Assembly: GCF_009870755.1 (NCBI RefSeq)
Contig: NZ_WLZU01000018.1
Location: 1 to 41,452, forward strand
DNA length: 41,452 bases
Direction of reading: 5' to 3'
Source of the DNA: Streptococcus halichoeri
GTDB taxonomy: Bacteria; Bacillota; Bacilli; Lactobacillales; Streptococcaceae
The position numbers were made by a program, and so were the translations under genes. Shown piece by piece: positions 25,238 to 33,745 of this stretch. Numbering within the stretch: the first letter of the stretch is position 1; each line of letters opens with the position of its first letter. The notes beneath the pieces are model-generated. The model saw nothing but the letters and a program-made list of their open reading frames with translations. It did not search any database and was not told where the DNA came from.

Positions 25238-26230
25238 ATGGCAATGATAGAAGTATCTCATCTTCACAAAACCTTTTCTAAAATAAGAAAAGAGCCTGGG
25301 TTAAAGGGTGCCTTGAAATCTTTTGTGCATCCGCAAAAGACCAACTTTGAAGCGGTCAAGGACCTAACTTTTGAGATACCAAAAGGGCAAATCATGGGCT
25401 TTATTGGGGCTAATGGCGCTGGCAAATCAACGACAATTAAGATGCTAACTGGCATTTTAAAACCAACGTCAGGTTATTGTCGTATTAATGGCAAAATCCC
25501 ACAAGATAATCGCCAAGACTATGTCAAAGATATTGGGGTTGTTTTTGGACAACGAACACAACTGTGGTGGGACTTAGCTTTGCAGGAAACCTATACAGTC
25601 TTAAAGGAAATTTATGATGTGCCTGACCAGGTTTTTCACAAACGAATGGCCTTTTTAAATGACGTTTTAGACCTCAATGATTTCATCAAAGATCCTGTTC
25701 GCACTTTATCGCTTGGTCAGCGCATGCGGGCTGATATTGCGGCGTCATTGCTACATAATCCTAAGGTTTTATTTCTAGATGAGCCGACCATTGGCTTGGA
25801 TGTTTCGGTGAAGGATAACATTCGTCGTGCCATTACGCAGATAAATCAAGAAGAAGCGACAACGATTTTACTAACCACTCATGATTTGAGTGATATTGAG
25901 CAATTGTGTGATCGGTTGATTATGATTGATAAGGGAAAAGAAATCTTTGATGGCACAGTAAGGCAATTAAAGCAAACATTTGGCAAACAAAAAAGCTTGA
26001 CCTTTGAACTAAAACCAGGTCAAGAGCAGCTAGTCTCCTCCTTTGCGGGGCTACCTGATATAACAGTAATCCGGCAGGACCTTGTTTTGGATATAAAGTA
26101 CGATAGTTCGCGTTACCAAACGGCAGAGATTATTCAAAAGACTCTGGCTGACTTTGCCGTTAGGGACTTGAAAATGGCTGACGTTAACATTGAGGATATT
26201 GTCCGTCGCTTTTACCGAAAGGAGCTCTAA
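25238..26230 (+). CDS. ABC-2 type exporter ATP-binding protein
   Basis: 330 residues from ATG 25238 (MAMIEVSHLH), with GGAG 10 nt upstream; a GTG at 25229 is the alternative. Complete nucleotide-binding domain: Walker A GANGAGKST (about residue 64-72), Q-loop VVFGQRTQLWWD, signature LSLGQRMRAD, Walker B VLFLDEPTIGLD, H-loop LLTTHD. The VVFGQRTQLWWDL segment is typical of the subfamily paired with two DUF990-like permeases. A C-terminal regulatory domain of about 90 residues follows. The permease start is 1 nt after its stop. Substrate unknown. Confidence 0.92.
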   Translation: MAMIEVSHLHKTFSKIRKEPGLKGALKSFVHPQKTNFEAVKDLTFEIPKGQIMGFIGANGAGKSTTIKMLTGILKPTSGYCRINGKIPQDNRQDYVKDIGVVFGQRTQLWWDLALQETYTVLKEIYDVPDQVFHKRMAFLNDVLDLNDFIKDPVRTLSLGQRMRADIAASLLHNPKVLFLDEPTIGLDVSVKDNIRRAITQINQEEATTILLTTHDLSDIEQLCDRLIMIDKGKEIFDGTVRQLKQTFGKQKSLTFELKPGQEQLVSSFAGLPDITVIRQDLVLDIKYDSSRYQTAEIIQKTLADFAVRDLKMADVNIEDIVRRFYRKEL

Positions 26231-26231
26231 G

Positions 26232-27050
26232 ATGCTATCATTTTGGAAACGTTATAGGCCCTTTATCAGTGCTGGTATTCAGGAATTGATCACCTACCGT
26301 GTCAATTTCTTTTTGTACCGCCTTGGTGATGTTATGGGAGCTTTTGTGGCTTTCTACCTTTGGAAGGCTGTTTTTGATTCTGCTAAGCAACCCTTGATTA
26401 ATGGTTTTACTCTGTCAGATATGACGTTTTACATTATCATGAGTTTTGTCACCACCTTGTTGACTAAGTCAGACAGTTCTTTTATGATTGGTGAAGAAGT
26501 TAAGGATGGCTCGATTATTATGCGCCTGCTGCGCCCGGTTCATTTTGCCGCTTCTTATCTTTTTATGGAAATTGGCTTTCGCTGGATTGTTTTGATTAGT
26601 GTGGGGCTACCTTTTTTGTTGGTCATATCTGGTGTCAGAGTGATGGCAGGGCTACCATTTTGGCAAGTATTAGCGAGTATTTTTTTGTATTTGCTTAGTC
26701 TTTTGCTGGCCTTTTTAATTAATTTTTATTTTAATATTTGTTTTGGCTTTACAGCATTTGTTTTTAAGAACCTTTGGGGTTCTAATTTGCTAAAAAATGC
26801 TTTAGTTTCCTTTATGTCTGGAAGCTTGATTCCTTTGGCCTTTTTCCCAAAAGTTGTGGCAAACGTCCTTAGTTTTCTGCCCTTTTCTTCTTTAGTTTAT
26901 ACGCCAGTGATGATTGTGATTGGAAAATATAACTTGCGTCAAATCGGGCTTGCTCTAGGTTTACAGCTTTTTTGGCTTTTGGTGATGGTGGTATTATCCC
27001 AGCTGATTTGGAAAAAAGTGCAGTATCAGTTAACGATTCAAGGAGGATGA
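26232..27050 (+). CDS. ABC-2 type permease (first)
   Basis: 272 residues from ATG 26232, placed after AAAGGAGCTC at the ATPase gene's end; a more upstream start would lie inside the ATPase gene. Six membrane segments, including AFVAFYLWKAVF and VLASIFLYLLSLLLAFLINF. The N-terminus RPFISAGIQELITYRVNFFL matches the two-permease exporters of this group. Forms the membrane part of the exporter with the next gene. Confidence 0.88.
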   Translation: MLSFWKRYRPFISAGIQELITYRVNFFLYRLGDVMGAFVAFYLWKAVFDSAKQPLINGFTLSDMTFYIIMSFVTTLLTKSDSSFMIGEEVKDGSIIMRLLRPVHFAASYLFMEIGFRWIVLISVGLPFLLVISGVRVMAGLPFWQVLASIFLYLLSLLLAFLINFYFNICFGFTAFVFKNLWGSNLLKNALVSFMSGSLIPLAFFPKVVANVLSFLPFSSLVYTPVMIVIGKYNLRQIGLALGLQLFWLLVMVVLSQLIWKKVQYQLTIQGG

Positions 27051-27051
27051 G

Positions 27052-27837
27052 ATGGCAAAAATCAGACGTATGCATGCGATTTTTATCAAGCAATACCTCA
27101 AGCAAATCTTGGAATATAAGGTTGATTTTGTGGTAGGAGTGCTGGGGGTTTTCCTGACTCAAGGACTGAATTTGCTCTTTTTAAATGTGCTGTTTCAGCA
27201 TATCCCGGCGTTAGAAGGTTGGACCTTTGAGCAGATTGCCTTTATCTATGGTTTTTCTCTCATCCCAAAGGGCATTGACCACCTCTTTTTTGACAACCTC
27301 TGGGCTTTGGGGCAGCGCCTGGTTCGTAAAGGAGAATTTGATAAATATCTGACCAGACCGATTAGCCCTTTATTTCATGTCTTGGTAGAAACCTTTCAAG
27401 TGGATGCTCTGGGGGAACTACTGGTTGGGATTATCTTGCTGTCTACAACGGTTGGCTCTCTTACCTGGACGCTCCCTAAGCTAGTGCTTTTTGTGATAGC
27501 CATTCCCTTTGCTACCTTGATTTATACCTCTTTAAAAATCGCGACCGCTAGTATTTCCTTTTGGACTAAGCAATCAGGAGCAGTCATTTATATCTTTTAC
27601 ATGTTTAATGACTTTGCCAAATACCCCATGTCCATTTATAATTCGTTATTGAAGTGGGTGCTTAGTTTTCTCATTCCTTTTGCCTTTACGGCTTATTATC
27701 CGGCATCCTACTTTTTGACAGGACAGAACTTCCTTTTTAATATCGGTGGTTTGATGGTTATTTCCTTGCTTGTGTTTGCCGTATCGCTCAAACTGTGGAA
27801 ATGGGGCTTGGCTGCTTATGAGAGCGCAGGCTCTTAG
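27052..27837 (+). CDS. ABC-2 type permease (second)
   Basis: 261 residues, starting 1 nt after the previous stop, with GGAGGATGAG directly before the ATG. N-terminus IFIKQYLKQILEYKVDFVVG and six membrane segments. GEFDKYLTRPISPLFHVL is the cytoplasmic loop that contacts the ATPase in this class. Third gene of a three-gene exporter operon ending at a bidirectional terminator. The cargo cannot be read from the sequence. Confidence 0.88.
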   Translation: MAKIRRMHAIFIKQYLKQILEYKVDFVVGVLGVFLTQGLNLLFLNVLFQHIPALEGWTFEQIAFIYGFSLIPKGIDHLFFDNLWALGQRLVRKGEFDKYLTRPISPLFHVLVETFQVDALGELLVGIILLSTTVGSLTWTLPKLVLFVIAIPFATLIYTSLKIATASISFWTKQSGAVIYIFYMFNDFAKYPMSIYNSLLKWVLSFLIPFAFTAYYPASYFLTGQNFLFNIGGLMVISLLVFAVSLKLWKWGLAAYESAGS

Positions 27838-27904
27838 ACGAGATAAGTTGACCCAAAAGAGTGCTAGCTGTAAAAAGACAGACCAAAGTCAGCATCAATA
27901 AATG

Positions 27905-27934
27905 AAAAGGCAGTAGTACGAACTACTGTCTTTT
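27905..27934. terminator. Bidirectional terminator between the ABC operon and dhaQ
   Basis: AAAAGGCAGTAGT (27905-27917) pairs with ACTACTGTCTTTT (27922-27934) around a 4-nt loop; A-run on one side and T-run on the other suit both converging genes. Confidence 0.8.
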
Positions 27935-27945
27935 GCCGTGCCCTA

Positions 27946-28935
27946 TTACCAAGCATAGGCATTGGTAGGGGCTTGTAGGTAAGTAAGCCAGCTTTGACTC
28001 TTAAGCCGGCAAAGAGTAACTGAAATGCCTGTCATATCAAGGCTGGTCATGAATTTTCCATTTTTGATAAAGGGCAGCTGCAGACCTTCTAGTTCTAGTA
28101 GTTGGTGCATATCATTTAGGAAGATACCCTGTTCTAAGTCAGTTGCTGTTCCCAGATTGTTAACCAGTAAGATAAAGTGTTGCCCTTCTTGCCAATGAAA
28201 TTTAATGTGTAACTTATTCATAATCTCAATGGCCAATTGCTCTGAAGAATGAAAGTCAACTTGACGGTAACCTTCTTCACCATGAATGCCAATACCAAAG
28301 GCAATCTGGTTGTTGTTTAATGCAAAAAGCGGCTGCTGAGTGCCAGGTAGACTGGCGGATTTGGTGGCAAAGCCAATCGTAGCTGTTTCGGTAGCCACTT
28401 CAAAGGCCAGGGCTTCTAGCTCAGTCAAACTTGCACCACTCTTGGCAGCTGCACCTAGAATTTTGTGGAGTAAAATGGTGCCAGCCAAACCGCGATGCCG
28501 CATTGCAAATTGTTGTTTGGGCTCAACAGAAATATCATCATGCGAGATAATATACTTGATATTGTGCCCTTCTTGTCTAGCCGTGTGAATAGCCGTTTGA
28601 AAGGAGGCTATATCAGCTTCAAAATTTTTGATGATGATAAAGACACCCTTGCCCTGGTCTAAAAAACGAATGGCTTTTAAAATGGCTTCAGGTTTTGGTG
28701 GTACAAAGAGCTCACCATAAATGGCTGCACTGAGCATGCCATTGCCAACAAATCCGGCATGGGCTGGCTCATGGCCAGAGCCGCCGCCAGAGAGGATGGG
28801 CACACTATCGTGATCAAGATGCCGATTATAAATGATAGGCCACCGGCCTAATTTGGCTAAATGAGGCTGAGCAGCTAAGATGCCGTCTATATACTGTTCG
28901 AACGTTTGACTGACGTGGTTCATAATAGTTACCAT
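27946..28935 (-). CDS. dhaQ: DhaK-like co-activator DhaQ
   Basis: 329 residues, a paralogue of the DhaK downstream. It keeps the dihydroxyacetone-binding features: GGGSGHEPAHAGFVG (about 50-64), Asp108 in KNFEAD, and His218 in GIGIHGEEG, the residue that forms a hemiaminal bond with dihydroxyacetone. In Lactococcus lactis DhaQ has no kinase role but, with ligand bound, joins the TetR-type DhaS to activate dha genes. The same gene pairing here (10 nt after dhaS on the minus strand) supports DhaQ over a second kinase. GGAGCATAATC precedes the ATG; ATG 28923 is a possible inner start. Confidence 0.85.
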   Translation of the reverse strand: MVTIMNHVSQTFEQYIDGILAAQPHLAKLGRWPIIYNRHLDHDSVPILSGGGSGHEPAHAGFVGNGMLSAAIYGELFVPPKPEAILKAIRFLDQGKGVFIIIKNFEADIASFQTAIHTARQEGHNIKYIISHDDISVEPKQQFAMRHRGLAGTILLHKILGAAAKSGASLTELEALAFEVATETATIGFATKSASLPGTQQPLFALNNNQIAFGIGIHGEEGYRQVDFHSSEQLAIEIMNKLHIKFHWQEGQHFILLVNNLGTATDLEQGIFLNDMHQLLELEGLQLPFIKNGKFMTSLDMTGISVTLCRLKSQSWLTYLQAPTNAYAW

Positions 28936-28945
28936 GATTATGCTC

Positions 28946-29485
28946 CTATATGTCTTGTAAGGTTTTTAAAATAATGGCTTTAAGGTCACTTATCTGGGGA
29001 AGGACTTCTTCGTGATTAACATAGTGTTTGATGACCGTAGCAAGAGCATTAGCGTGGTAATGAATTAAAAAGGTTTTGTAGTCATCTGTTAATGACAGGG
29101 CTTGCTTGTCCTCTTCTTCCTTGATGATTTTTTCAACTAGGATAATACAATAATCCCCAAAAAAGGAGTAAAAGTCATTTTGTCCTTCAATATTGAAGAG
29201 CTGGGCATAGAAATGCTGATTACTTTGGATATAAAATAATAATTCTTCCAGCAGTTTAAATCCAGAGATATAGTTGAGATTACTAGTGACTTGCTCTTGC
29301 AATTCAGTCTCAAAGATCCAGTCCAATAACTCGTATTTATCTACAAAATGGTTATAAAAAGTTTGCCGTCTGATTCCAGCAGTGTCCATAATGTCTACGA
29401 CTGAAATTTTTTCAAAGCTTTTTTCTTGTAACTGTTTTTTGAAAGCCTTGGCAATACGCTTTTTAGTAATCAGAGAAGTTGCCAT
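28946..29485 (-). CDS. dhaS: TetR-family activator DhaS
   Basis: 179 residues. The TetR helix-turn-helix is at the N-terminus (KRIAKAFKKQLQEKSFEKIS, then VVDIMDTAGIRRQTFYNHFVD, residues about 8-50), followed by an all-helical ligand domain. Unlike most TetR proteins, DhaS works as an activator with DhaQ. The inverted repeat at 29551-29572 between dhaS and dhaK fits its operator. Divergent from dhaKLM. GGAAAATTTAATGGC region carries the start. Confidence 0.87.
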   Translation of the reverse strand: MATSLITKKRIAKAFKKQLQEKSFEKISVVDIMDTAGIRRQTFYNHFVDKYELLDWIFETELQEQVTSNLNYISGFKLLEELLFYIQSNQHFYAQLFNIEGQNDFYSFFGDYCIILVEKIIKEEEDKQALSLTDDYKTFLIHYHANALATVIKHYVNHEEVLPQISDLKAIILKTLQDI

Positions 29486-29550
29486 TAAATTTTCCTTTAT
29501 TTCTTGTTCTCTTCCTTAATAGCTTATCAAAAGCTACCTTAAAAAGATAT

Positions 29551-29572
29551 GGACAAATGGTGATAATTGTCC
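29551..29572. promoter_or_regulatory. DhaS-type operator
   Basis: GGACAAAT, 6 bp, AATTGTCC: an inverted repeat with 7 of 8 paired positions. The operator I recall for L. lactis DhaS is GGACACAT-N6-ATTTGTCC, the same spacing and nearly the same arms. It ends 1 bp before the -35, the place for an activator. Confidence 0.7.
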
Positions 29573-29573
29573 C

Positions 29574-29615
29574 TTACCAGCAAGAAAAAGTTAAGTTAAA
29601 ATGAAAGCGTAAACA
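29574..29615 (+). promoter_or_regulatory. dhaK promoter and cre site
   Basis: TTACCA (29574-29579), 17 bp, TAAAAT (29597-29602). ATGAAAGCGTAAACA (29601-29615) is a full match to the cre consensus and overlaps the end of the -10 and the expected start of transcription, so CcpA should block initiation when a preferred sugar is present. Confidence 0.7.
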
Positions 29616-29634
29616 AAAAATGGAGGATTTGCTG

Positions 29635-30624
29635 ATGAAGAAAATTATGAATGAGCCAACACACATCGTTGATGACATGCTTCAAGGGTTGGCCTATATG
29701 CATGATGACCTGGTAGAGCGCTTGGATGGTTTTGATGTCATTGTTCGCAAGGCTCCTAAAACACACAAGGTTGCTATTATTTCAGGCGGTGGTTCTGGCC
29801 ATGAGCCAGCCCATGCTGGCTTTGTCGGATCGGGTATGCTTTCGGCCGCTGTTTGTGGAGCGGTCTTTACCTCTCCCACTCCGGATCACATTTTGGAGGC
29901 CATCAAAGCTGCTGATGAAGGTGCGGGTGTCTTTATGGTTATTAAGAATTACTCTGGTGATATCATGAATTTTGAGATGGCCCAGGAGCTTGCTGAAATG
30001 GAAGGAATTGAGGTATCAAGTATCATTGTTGATGATGATATTGCTGTGGAAGACAGTCTTTATACCCAAGGCCGGCGCGGCGTTGCCGGTACCGTTCTTG
30101 TGCATAAAATTTTAGGTCACGCTGCCCAAGCTGGTCAGAGTTTATCGCAAATCAAGCACCTAGCAGAAAACTTAGTACCTCAGCTCAAAACCATTGGCTT
30201 AGCCTTATCAGGGGCAACTGTCCCTGAAGTTGGTAAGCCAGGCTTTGTCCTTAGTGAAGACGAATTTGAGTATGGGGTGGGAATCCATGGCGAACCTGGC
30301 TATAAGAGAGAAAAAATGCAGCCATCACATCTTTTGGCGCAAGAATTAGTTGATAAATTAGCTGCGAGCTTTCAAATGACTGCTGGTCAGCAGTTTGCCC
30401 TGCTAATTAATGGTTTAGGAAGTACACCGCTTATGGAAGAATATGTTTTTGCTAATGATGTTGCCCAACTCTTAGCAGAAAAAGGTGTGGATGTCGTTTT
30501 TAAAAAAATTGGTGATTACATGACGTCTCTGGATATGGCTGGTCTTTCACTAACCTTATTAAGATGTGAAGATCAAGCATGGATTGAAGCATTAAAAGCA
30601 CCAGTCACTACGGTAGCTTGGTAA
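29635..30624 (+). CDS. dhaK: PTS-dependent dihydroxyacetone kinase, DhaK subunit
   Basis: 329 residues from ATG 29635, 7 nt after GGAGGA (29622-29627); ATG 29620 lies before that site. DhaK binds dihydroxyacetone covalently through His218 (GVGIHGEPG), with Asp109 (KNYSGD) as the active-site acid, and receives phosphate from DhaL-ADP/ATP. GGGSGHEPAHAG is at residues 51-62. The product dihydroxyacetone phosphate enters glycolysis. First gene of dhaKLM-glpF, with a 9-nt gap to dhaL. Confidence 0.96.
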   Translation: MKKIMNEPTHIVDDMLQGLAYMHDDLVERLDGFDVIVRKAPKTHKVAIISGGGSGHEPAHAGFVGSGMLSAAVCGAVFTSPTPDHILEAIKAADEGAGVFMVIKNYSGDIMNFEMAQELAEMEGIEVSSIIVDDDIAVEDSLYTQGRRGVAGTVLVHKILGHAAQAGQSLSQIKHLAENLVPQLKTIGLALSGATVPEVGKPGFVLSEDEFEYGVGIHGEPGYKREKMQPSHLLAQELVDKLAASFQMTAGQQFALLINGLGSTPLMEEYVFANDVAQLLAEKGVDVVFKKIGDYMTSLDMAGLSLTLLRCEDQAWIEALKAPVTTVAW

Positions 30625-30633
30625 GGAGGACTT

Positions 30634-31209
30634 ATGGATACGACAAAAATAGTAACATGGATGAGCTTATTTAATGATAAAGTAAAAGCTAATAAGGACT
30701 ACCTTAGCGAGCTTGATACCCCCATTGGAGATGGCGATCATGGCGGCAATCTGGTTCGGGGTATGGCTGCTGTGATGGAAAGCCTGAGCGGCAAGACATT
30801 TGATCAAGCTAGCGATGTTTTTAAAATAATCGCAACTCAACTAGTCAGCAAAGTCGGTGGTGCATCAGGTCCTCTTTATGGTTCGGCCTTTATGGGCATG
30901 GCTAAAGCAGCTGATGGCGCTTCTCTTATAGACTGTTTGCAAGCGGGGCTTGAGATGATTCAAAAACGGGGCAAAGCCCAGGTTGGAGAAAAAACCATGA
31001 TCGATGTTTGGCAACCCGTTATTGAGGCGCTTAGCCAGGGAGAATTGACCAAAGAAGCTGTCGCAGCGTTCGCTCAAGCCACAAAAGACATCAAAGCGAC
31101 CAAGGGGCGGGCTTCATATCTGGGAGAGCGTTCTGTGGGGCATATAGATCCAGGTGCTTACTCCTCTTATCTTCTTTTTGAGGCAATGCTAGAAGCGGAG
31201 GTGGCCTAA
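30634..31209 (+). CDS. dhaL: Dihydroxyacetone kinase, DhaL (nucleotide-binding) subunit
   Basis: 191 residues. Holds a permanently bound ADP/ATP that is re-phosphorylated by DhaM. The magnesium/nucleotide Asp cluster is at DTPIGDGDHGGN (Asp28, Asp33, Asp35), and the lipid-barrel-like helical fold motifs GGASGPLYGSAFMG and RASYLGERSVGHIDPGA (near the C-terminus) are conserved. AAGGAGG directly before the ATG. Stop overlaps the dhaM start (TAATG). Confidence 0.96.
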   Translation: MDTTKIVTWMSLFNDKVKANKDYLSELDTPIGDGDHGGNLVRGMAAVMESLSGKTFDQASDVFKIIATQLVSKVGGASGPLYGSAFMGMAKAADGASLIDCLQAGLEMIQKRGKAQVGEKTMIDVWQPVIEALSQGELTKEAVAAFAQATKDIKATKGRASYLGERSVGHIDPGAYSSYLLFEAMLEAEVA

Positions 31210-31583
31210 TGACAGCTCTAGGAATGGTGATTGTATCGCACTCAAAAAACATTGCCCAAGGGGTTGTGGATCTGCTCTTGGAAGTCTCTCAAGATGTGGC
31301 TATTACTTATATCGGTGGTAGCGAAGATGGTGGCATTGGTACTAGTTTTGAACAAGTGCAAGCCAAAATCGACGCGAATCCACAAGACGATCTTTTAGCC
31401 TTCTATGATTTAGGCAGTGCTGGTATGAATTTGGAGATGGCAGCAGATGTTACTGATAAAACGCTCACAGTACTTAAAGTACCAATTGTTGAGGGGGCTT
31501 ATACAGCTGCAGCCCTAATTCAAGCCGGAGTGGCTAAAGAGGCTATTTTAGCCCAGCTAAAGGAATTAGAAATCAAAAAATAA
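31209..31583 (+). CDS. dhaM: Dihydroxyacetone kinase phosphotransfer subunit DhaM
   Basis: 124 residues, a single EIIA-Man-like domain without the HPr and EI extensions of E. coli DhaM. The phosphoacceptor is His11 in MVIVSHSKN. It takes phosphate from HPr of the PTS and passes it to DhaL. GSEDGGIGTSFEQV and DLGSAGMN are further family motifs. Overlaps dhaL by 1 nt; glpF follows 11 nt later. Confidence 0.95.
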   Translation: MTALGMVIVSHSKNIAQGVVDLLLEVSQDVAITYIGGSEDGGIGTSFEQVQAKIDANPQDDLLAFYDLGSAGMNLEMAADVTDKTLTVLKVPIVEGAYTAAALIQAGVAKEAILAQLKELEIKK

Positions 31584-31594
31584 GGAGACATCAG

Positions 31595-32305
31595 ATGAAC
31601 TTTATTGGCGAGTGTCTAGGAACTTTTATTCTTGTCCTACTAGGTGATGGGGTCATCTCGGCTTGTGTACTTCATAAAACAAAAGCCCAAAATAGTGGTT
31701 GGGTGACCATTGTTTTGGGCTGGGCGGCGGCAGTCAGCATTGCTGTCTATGTAACTGGTTTTATAAGTGGGGCACATTTAAACCCAGCAGTTACCCTGGC
31801 TTTGGCTAGCGTGGGCAGTTTACCTTGGGCTCAGGTACCAATCTATTTTTTGGCCCAGATGTTAGGAGCGATGCTTGGGGCCCTTGTCTTATATTTGCAC
31901 TATTACCCACACTGGCAAGAAACAGATGACCCAACTACGATCTTATCTTGTTTTTCAACAGCACCAGCTATTCGCCATACTTGGTCAAACTTCTTTGGCG
32001 AAGCCCTTGGTACGGCAATCCTTGTGGTGACAGTCATGGCTATTGGGCCCAATAAATTAGCTGCTGGTTTTGGCCCCTTGCTTGTTGGTTTAGTAGTTGC
32101 AGCAGTGGGGTTCTCCTTAGGTGCAACAACTGGCTATGCCATCAATCCAGCGCGTGATTTAGGCCCTAGGCTAATGCATCAACTCCTGCCTATCCCTAAT
32201 AAAGGTAATTCAGATTGGTCTTATGCTTGGATTCCGGTGTTTGGACCACTGGTTGGTGGAGTAGTGGGTGCTCTTATATTTCAACTAATTTTAAATCACA
32301 TCTAG
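31595..32305 (+). CDS. glpF: Aquaglyceroporin, glycerol/dihydroxyacetone facilitator
   Basis: 236 residues, six membrane segments and two half-helices with the NPA boxes AHLNPAVTLA (about residue 65) and GYAINPARDLGPR (about 188). The Asp after the second NPAR is typical of glycerol-conducting members rather than pure water channels. Co-transcribed with dhaKLM, so it probably lets glycerol or dihydroxyacetone in. AAGGAGACATCAG precedes the ATG. A long hairpin terminator follows. Confidence 0.93.
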   Translation: MNFIGECLGTFILVLLGDGVISACVLHKTKAQNSGWVTIVLGWAAAVSIAVYVTGFISGAHLNPAVTLALASVGSLPWAQVPIYFLAQMLGAMLGALVLYLHYYPHWQETDDPTTILSCFSTAPAIRHTWSNFFGEALGTAILVVTVMAIGPNKLAAGFGPLLVGLVVAAVGFSLGATTGYAINPARDLGPRLMHQLLPIPNKGNSDWSYAWIPVFGPLVGGVVGALIFQLILNHI

Positions 32306-32339
32306 TCACAAGCTAGCTATGCGACCACTAATAATTGGT

Positions 32340-32390
32340 AAAACCGTATGAAATTAGGGTTTAAAAGCCTTACTTTCATACGGTTTTAGT
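32340..32390 (+). terminator. Terminator after glpF
   Basis: A perfect 14-bp stem (AAAACCGTATGAAA, 32340-32353, with TTTCATACGGTTTT, 32374-32387) with a 20-nt loop. Confidence 0.75.
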
Positions 32391-32441
32391 CTCTTTGTTT
32401 AATAGGCAGGTATTTTGAGGTGCAGCTTTACCATTTCTTAC

Positions 32442-32471
32442 TTGGCTGATAGGTTGACTTTAAGCTATAAT
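32442..32471 (+). promoter_or_regulatory. Promoter of the DUF3114-like gene
   Basis: TTGGCT (32442-32447), 18 bp, TATAAT (32466-32471). The ATG at 32470 lies inside this -10, so it cannot be the translation start of this transcript. Confidence 0.6.
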
Positions 32472-32505
32472 GGAGGTGATAGTTGCTGCAAAAAAGGAGA
32501 GGGCT

Positions 32506-33534
32506 TTGCTTACAGGGATTGAGGAACGTTATAAAAAGCTAGTTTTTTTGGCTAGCATCGGTTGGAAAAAAGCGGATCTGGCCTTGTTTGCCGGGCAAGA
32601 AGACATTGATTATCGGATTGGCTCACCTGTCTTTTTGGCGTTTTGGCAGCAGCATTATTTATTAGACGATGGCAAAGCTCTGCTCCAGATGATTATGACT
32701 TTGGTAGCAATGCCTAAAGAAGATCTATCAGGCGAGCTACAGCAGACACAAGCTATTTTGCGTCATTTTCACCCTGAGTTAGCTCCAGATGCGCCATTTT
32801 GGTCTGAATTTGCTTTGTTGGTTAATCGGACTTATCCAGGTAAGACACTTGCTCAGGCAGGGATCTTGGAGCGTCAGCTCCACCAGTTTCGCTATATCAT
32901 CTCCAGTCAGCAAGCTCAGTATGTGCGCAGCCATTTTAAAAAAGCCCAGATGACCGATCGTAGAGCCTTAATCCATTATCTCAGAAAGAAAAAAGGAGGC
33001 TGGCTAGCAGGTAAGAAAAGGGACTATTCGGTGTTTGAATCGGCGCGTTTGCATAATAAATTGGCATTCAAAGATGGACAAGCTATTTTTCCAGATGCCA
33101 GAGTCGCTTATAATATCAAACTTCTCATGCATTTTCATACGGAGTTTATTTTGTCTAGTGAGGGTCATTTTCTTAATGAAGTAGATGCTGAAAAGGTAAC
33201 ACAAGGCGGTGTGGTAAATGGTGCCAGCTTTAATTACGGGACACGCGGCCAGCGTCACTGGGATTTAGATGTTGACCCGGTGTACCGACATGATCCTGCT
33301 TTTCGTAAACAAATGATTAAGGGCTTTCGCTCGCCAAAGCGTCTGCACTGGTGGACACACCGATCTTCTGCTGATTTTGCTTGGTCTTATTTTAGTCACC
33401 GTGGCTTTTATGCCCGCAAAGGGCGCAGTAGTTATTATTGGGTTCAAAGGGCAGCTTGCGTATTCCAAGTCAAATTACTCTGTGCGAAGCTTCGTCACAG
33501 CTGGCCTTTGTGCAGGGAAAATGAAAGTGACTAG
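32506..33534 (+). CDS. Conserved streptococcal protein, DUF3114-like
   Basis: 342 residues from a TTG at 32506 (LLTGIEERYKKL), chosen because AAAAAGGAGAGGG lies just upstream and the in-frame ATG at 32470 is part of the -10 box. No signal peptide or membrane segment; the protein is soluble, basic and rich in His, Arg and Trp in its second half (GQRHWDLDVDPVYRHDPAF, then KRLHWWTHRSSADFAWSYFS). I associate it with DUF3114, a streptococcal family of unknown function, but this is from memory. The last 30 residues (QRAACVFQVKLLCAKLRHSW) differ in composition and may be read in a changed frame. Confidence 0.65.
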   Translation: MLTGIEERYKKLVFLASIGWKKADLALFAGQEDIDYRIGSPVFLAFWQQHYLLDDGKALLQMIMTLVAMPKEDLSGELQQTQAILRHFHPELAPDAPFWSEFALLVNRTYPGKTLAQAGILERQLHQFRYIISSQQAQYVRSHFKKAQMTDRRALIHYLRKKKGGWLAGKKRDYSVFESARLHNKLAFKDGQAIFPDARVAYNIKLLMHFHTEFILSSEGHFLNEVDAEKVTQGGVVNGASFNYGTRGQRHWDLDVDPVYRHDPAFRKQMIKGFRSPKRLHWWTHRSSADFAWSYFSHRGFYARKGRSSYYWVQRAACVFQVKLLCAKLRHSWPLCRENESD

Positions 33535-33635
33535 GCGACTTCAAAGCAAACAGCTGCGCCTAGCGATTTTCCAAGCCTGAAGCCAGGCTTTTGAGAGCTA
33601 TTCAAAACAACATAACTCTAAAACGTAGACAGATA

Positions 33636-33665
33636 TTGTCATATGCTGTGAAATTCTGGTATAAT
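33636..33665 (+). promoter_or_regulatory. vicRKX promoter
   Basis: TTGTCA (33636-33641), 18 bp, TATAAT (33660-33665) with an upstream TG (extended -10), 80 bp before vicR. Confidence 0.65.
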
Positions 33666-33745
33666 TATGAAGATAAAATAGGAAACGGAACCATTTAGGA
33701 TGATACAAGTGAAAAGGTCAAACGCTAAATGATTGAGGTACAAAA

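Noticed and set aside
33377..33580. Plus-strand 67-residue frame overlapping the end of the DUF3114-like gene
   Set aside because: No ribosome binding site and mostly within the larger gene. I keep open that it carries the original C-terminus after a frameshift, but cannot support it as a gene.
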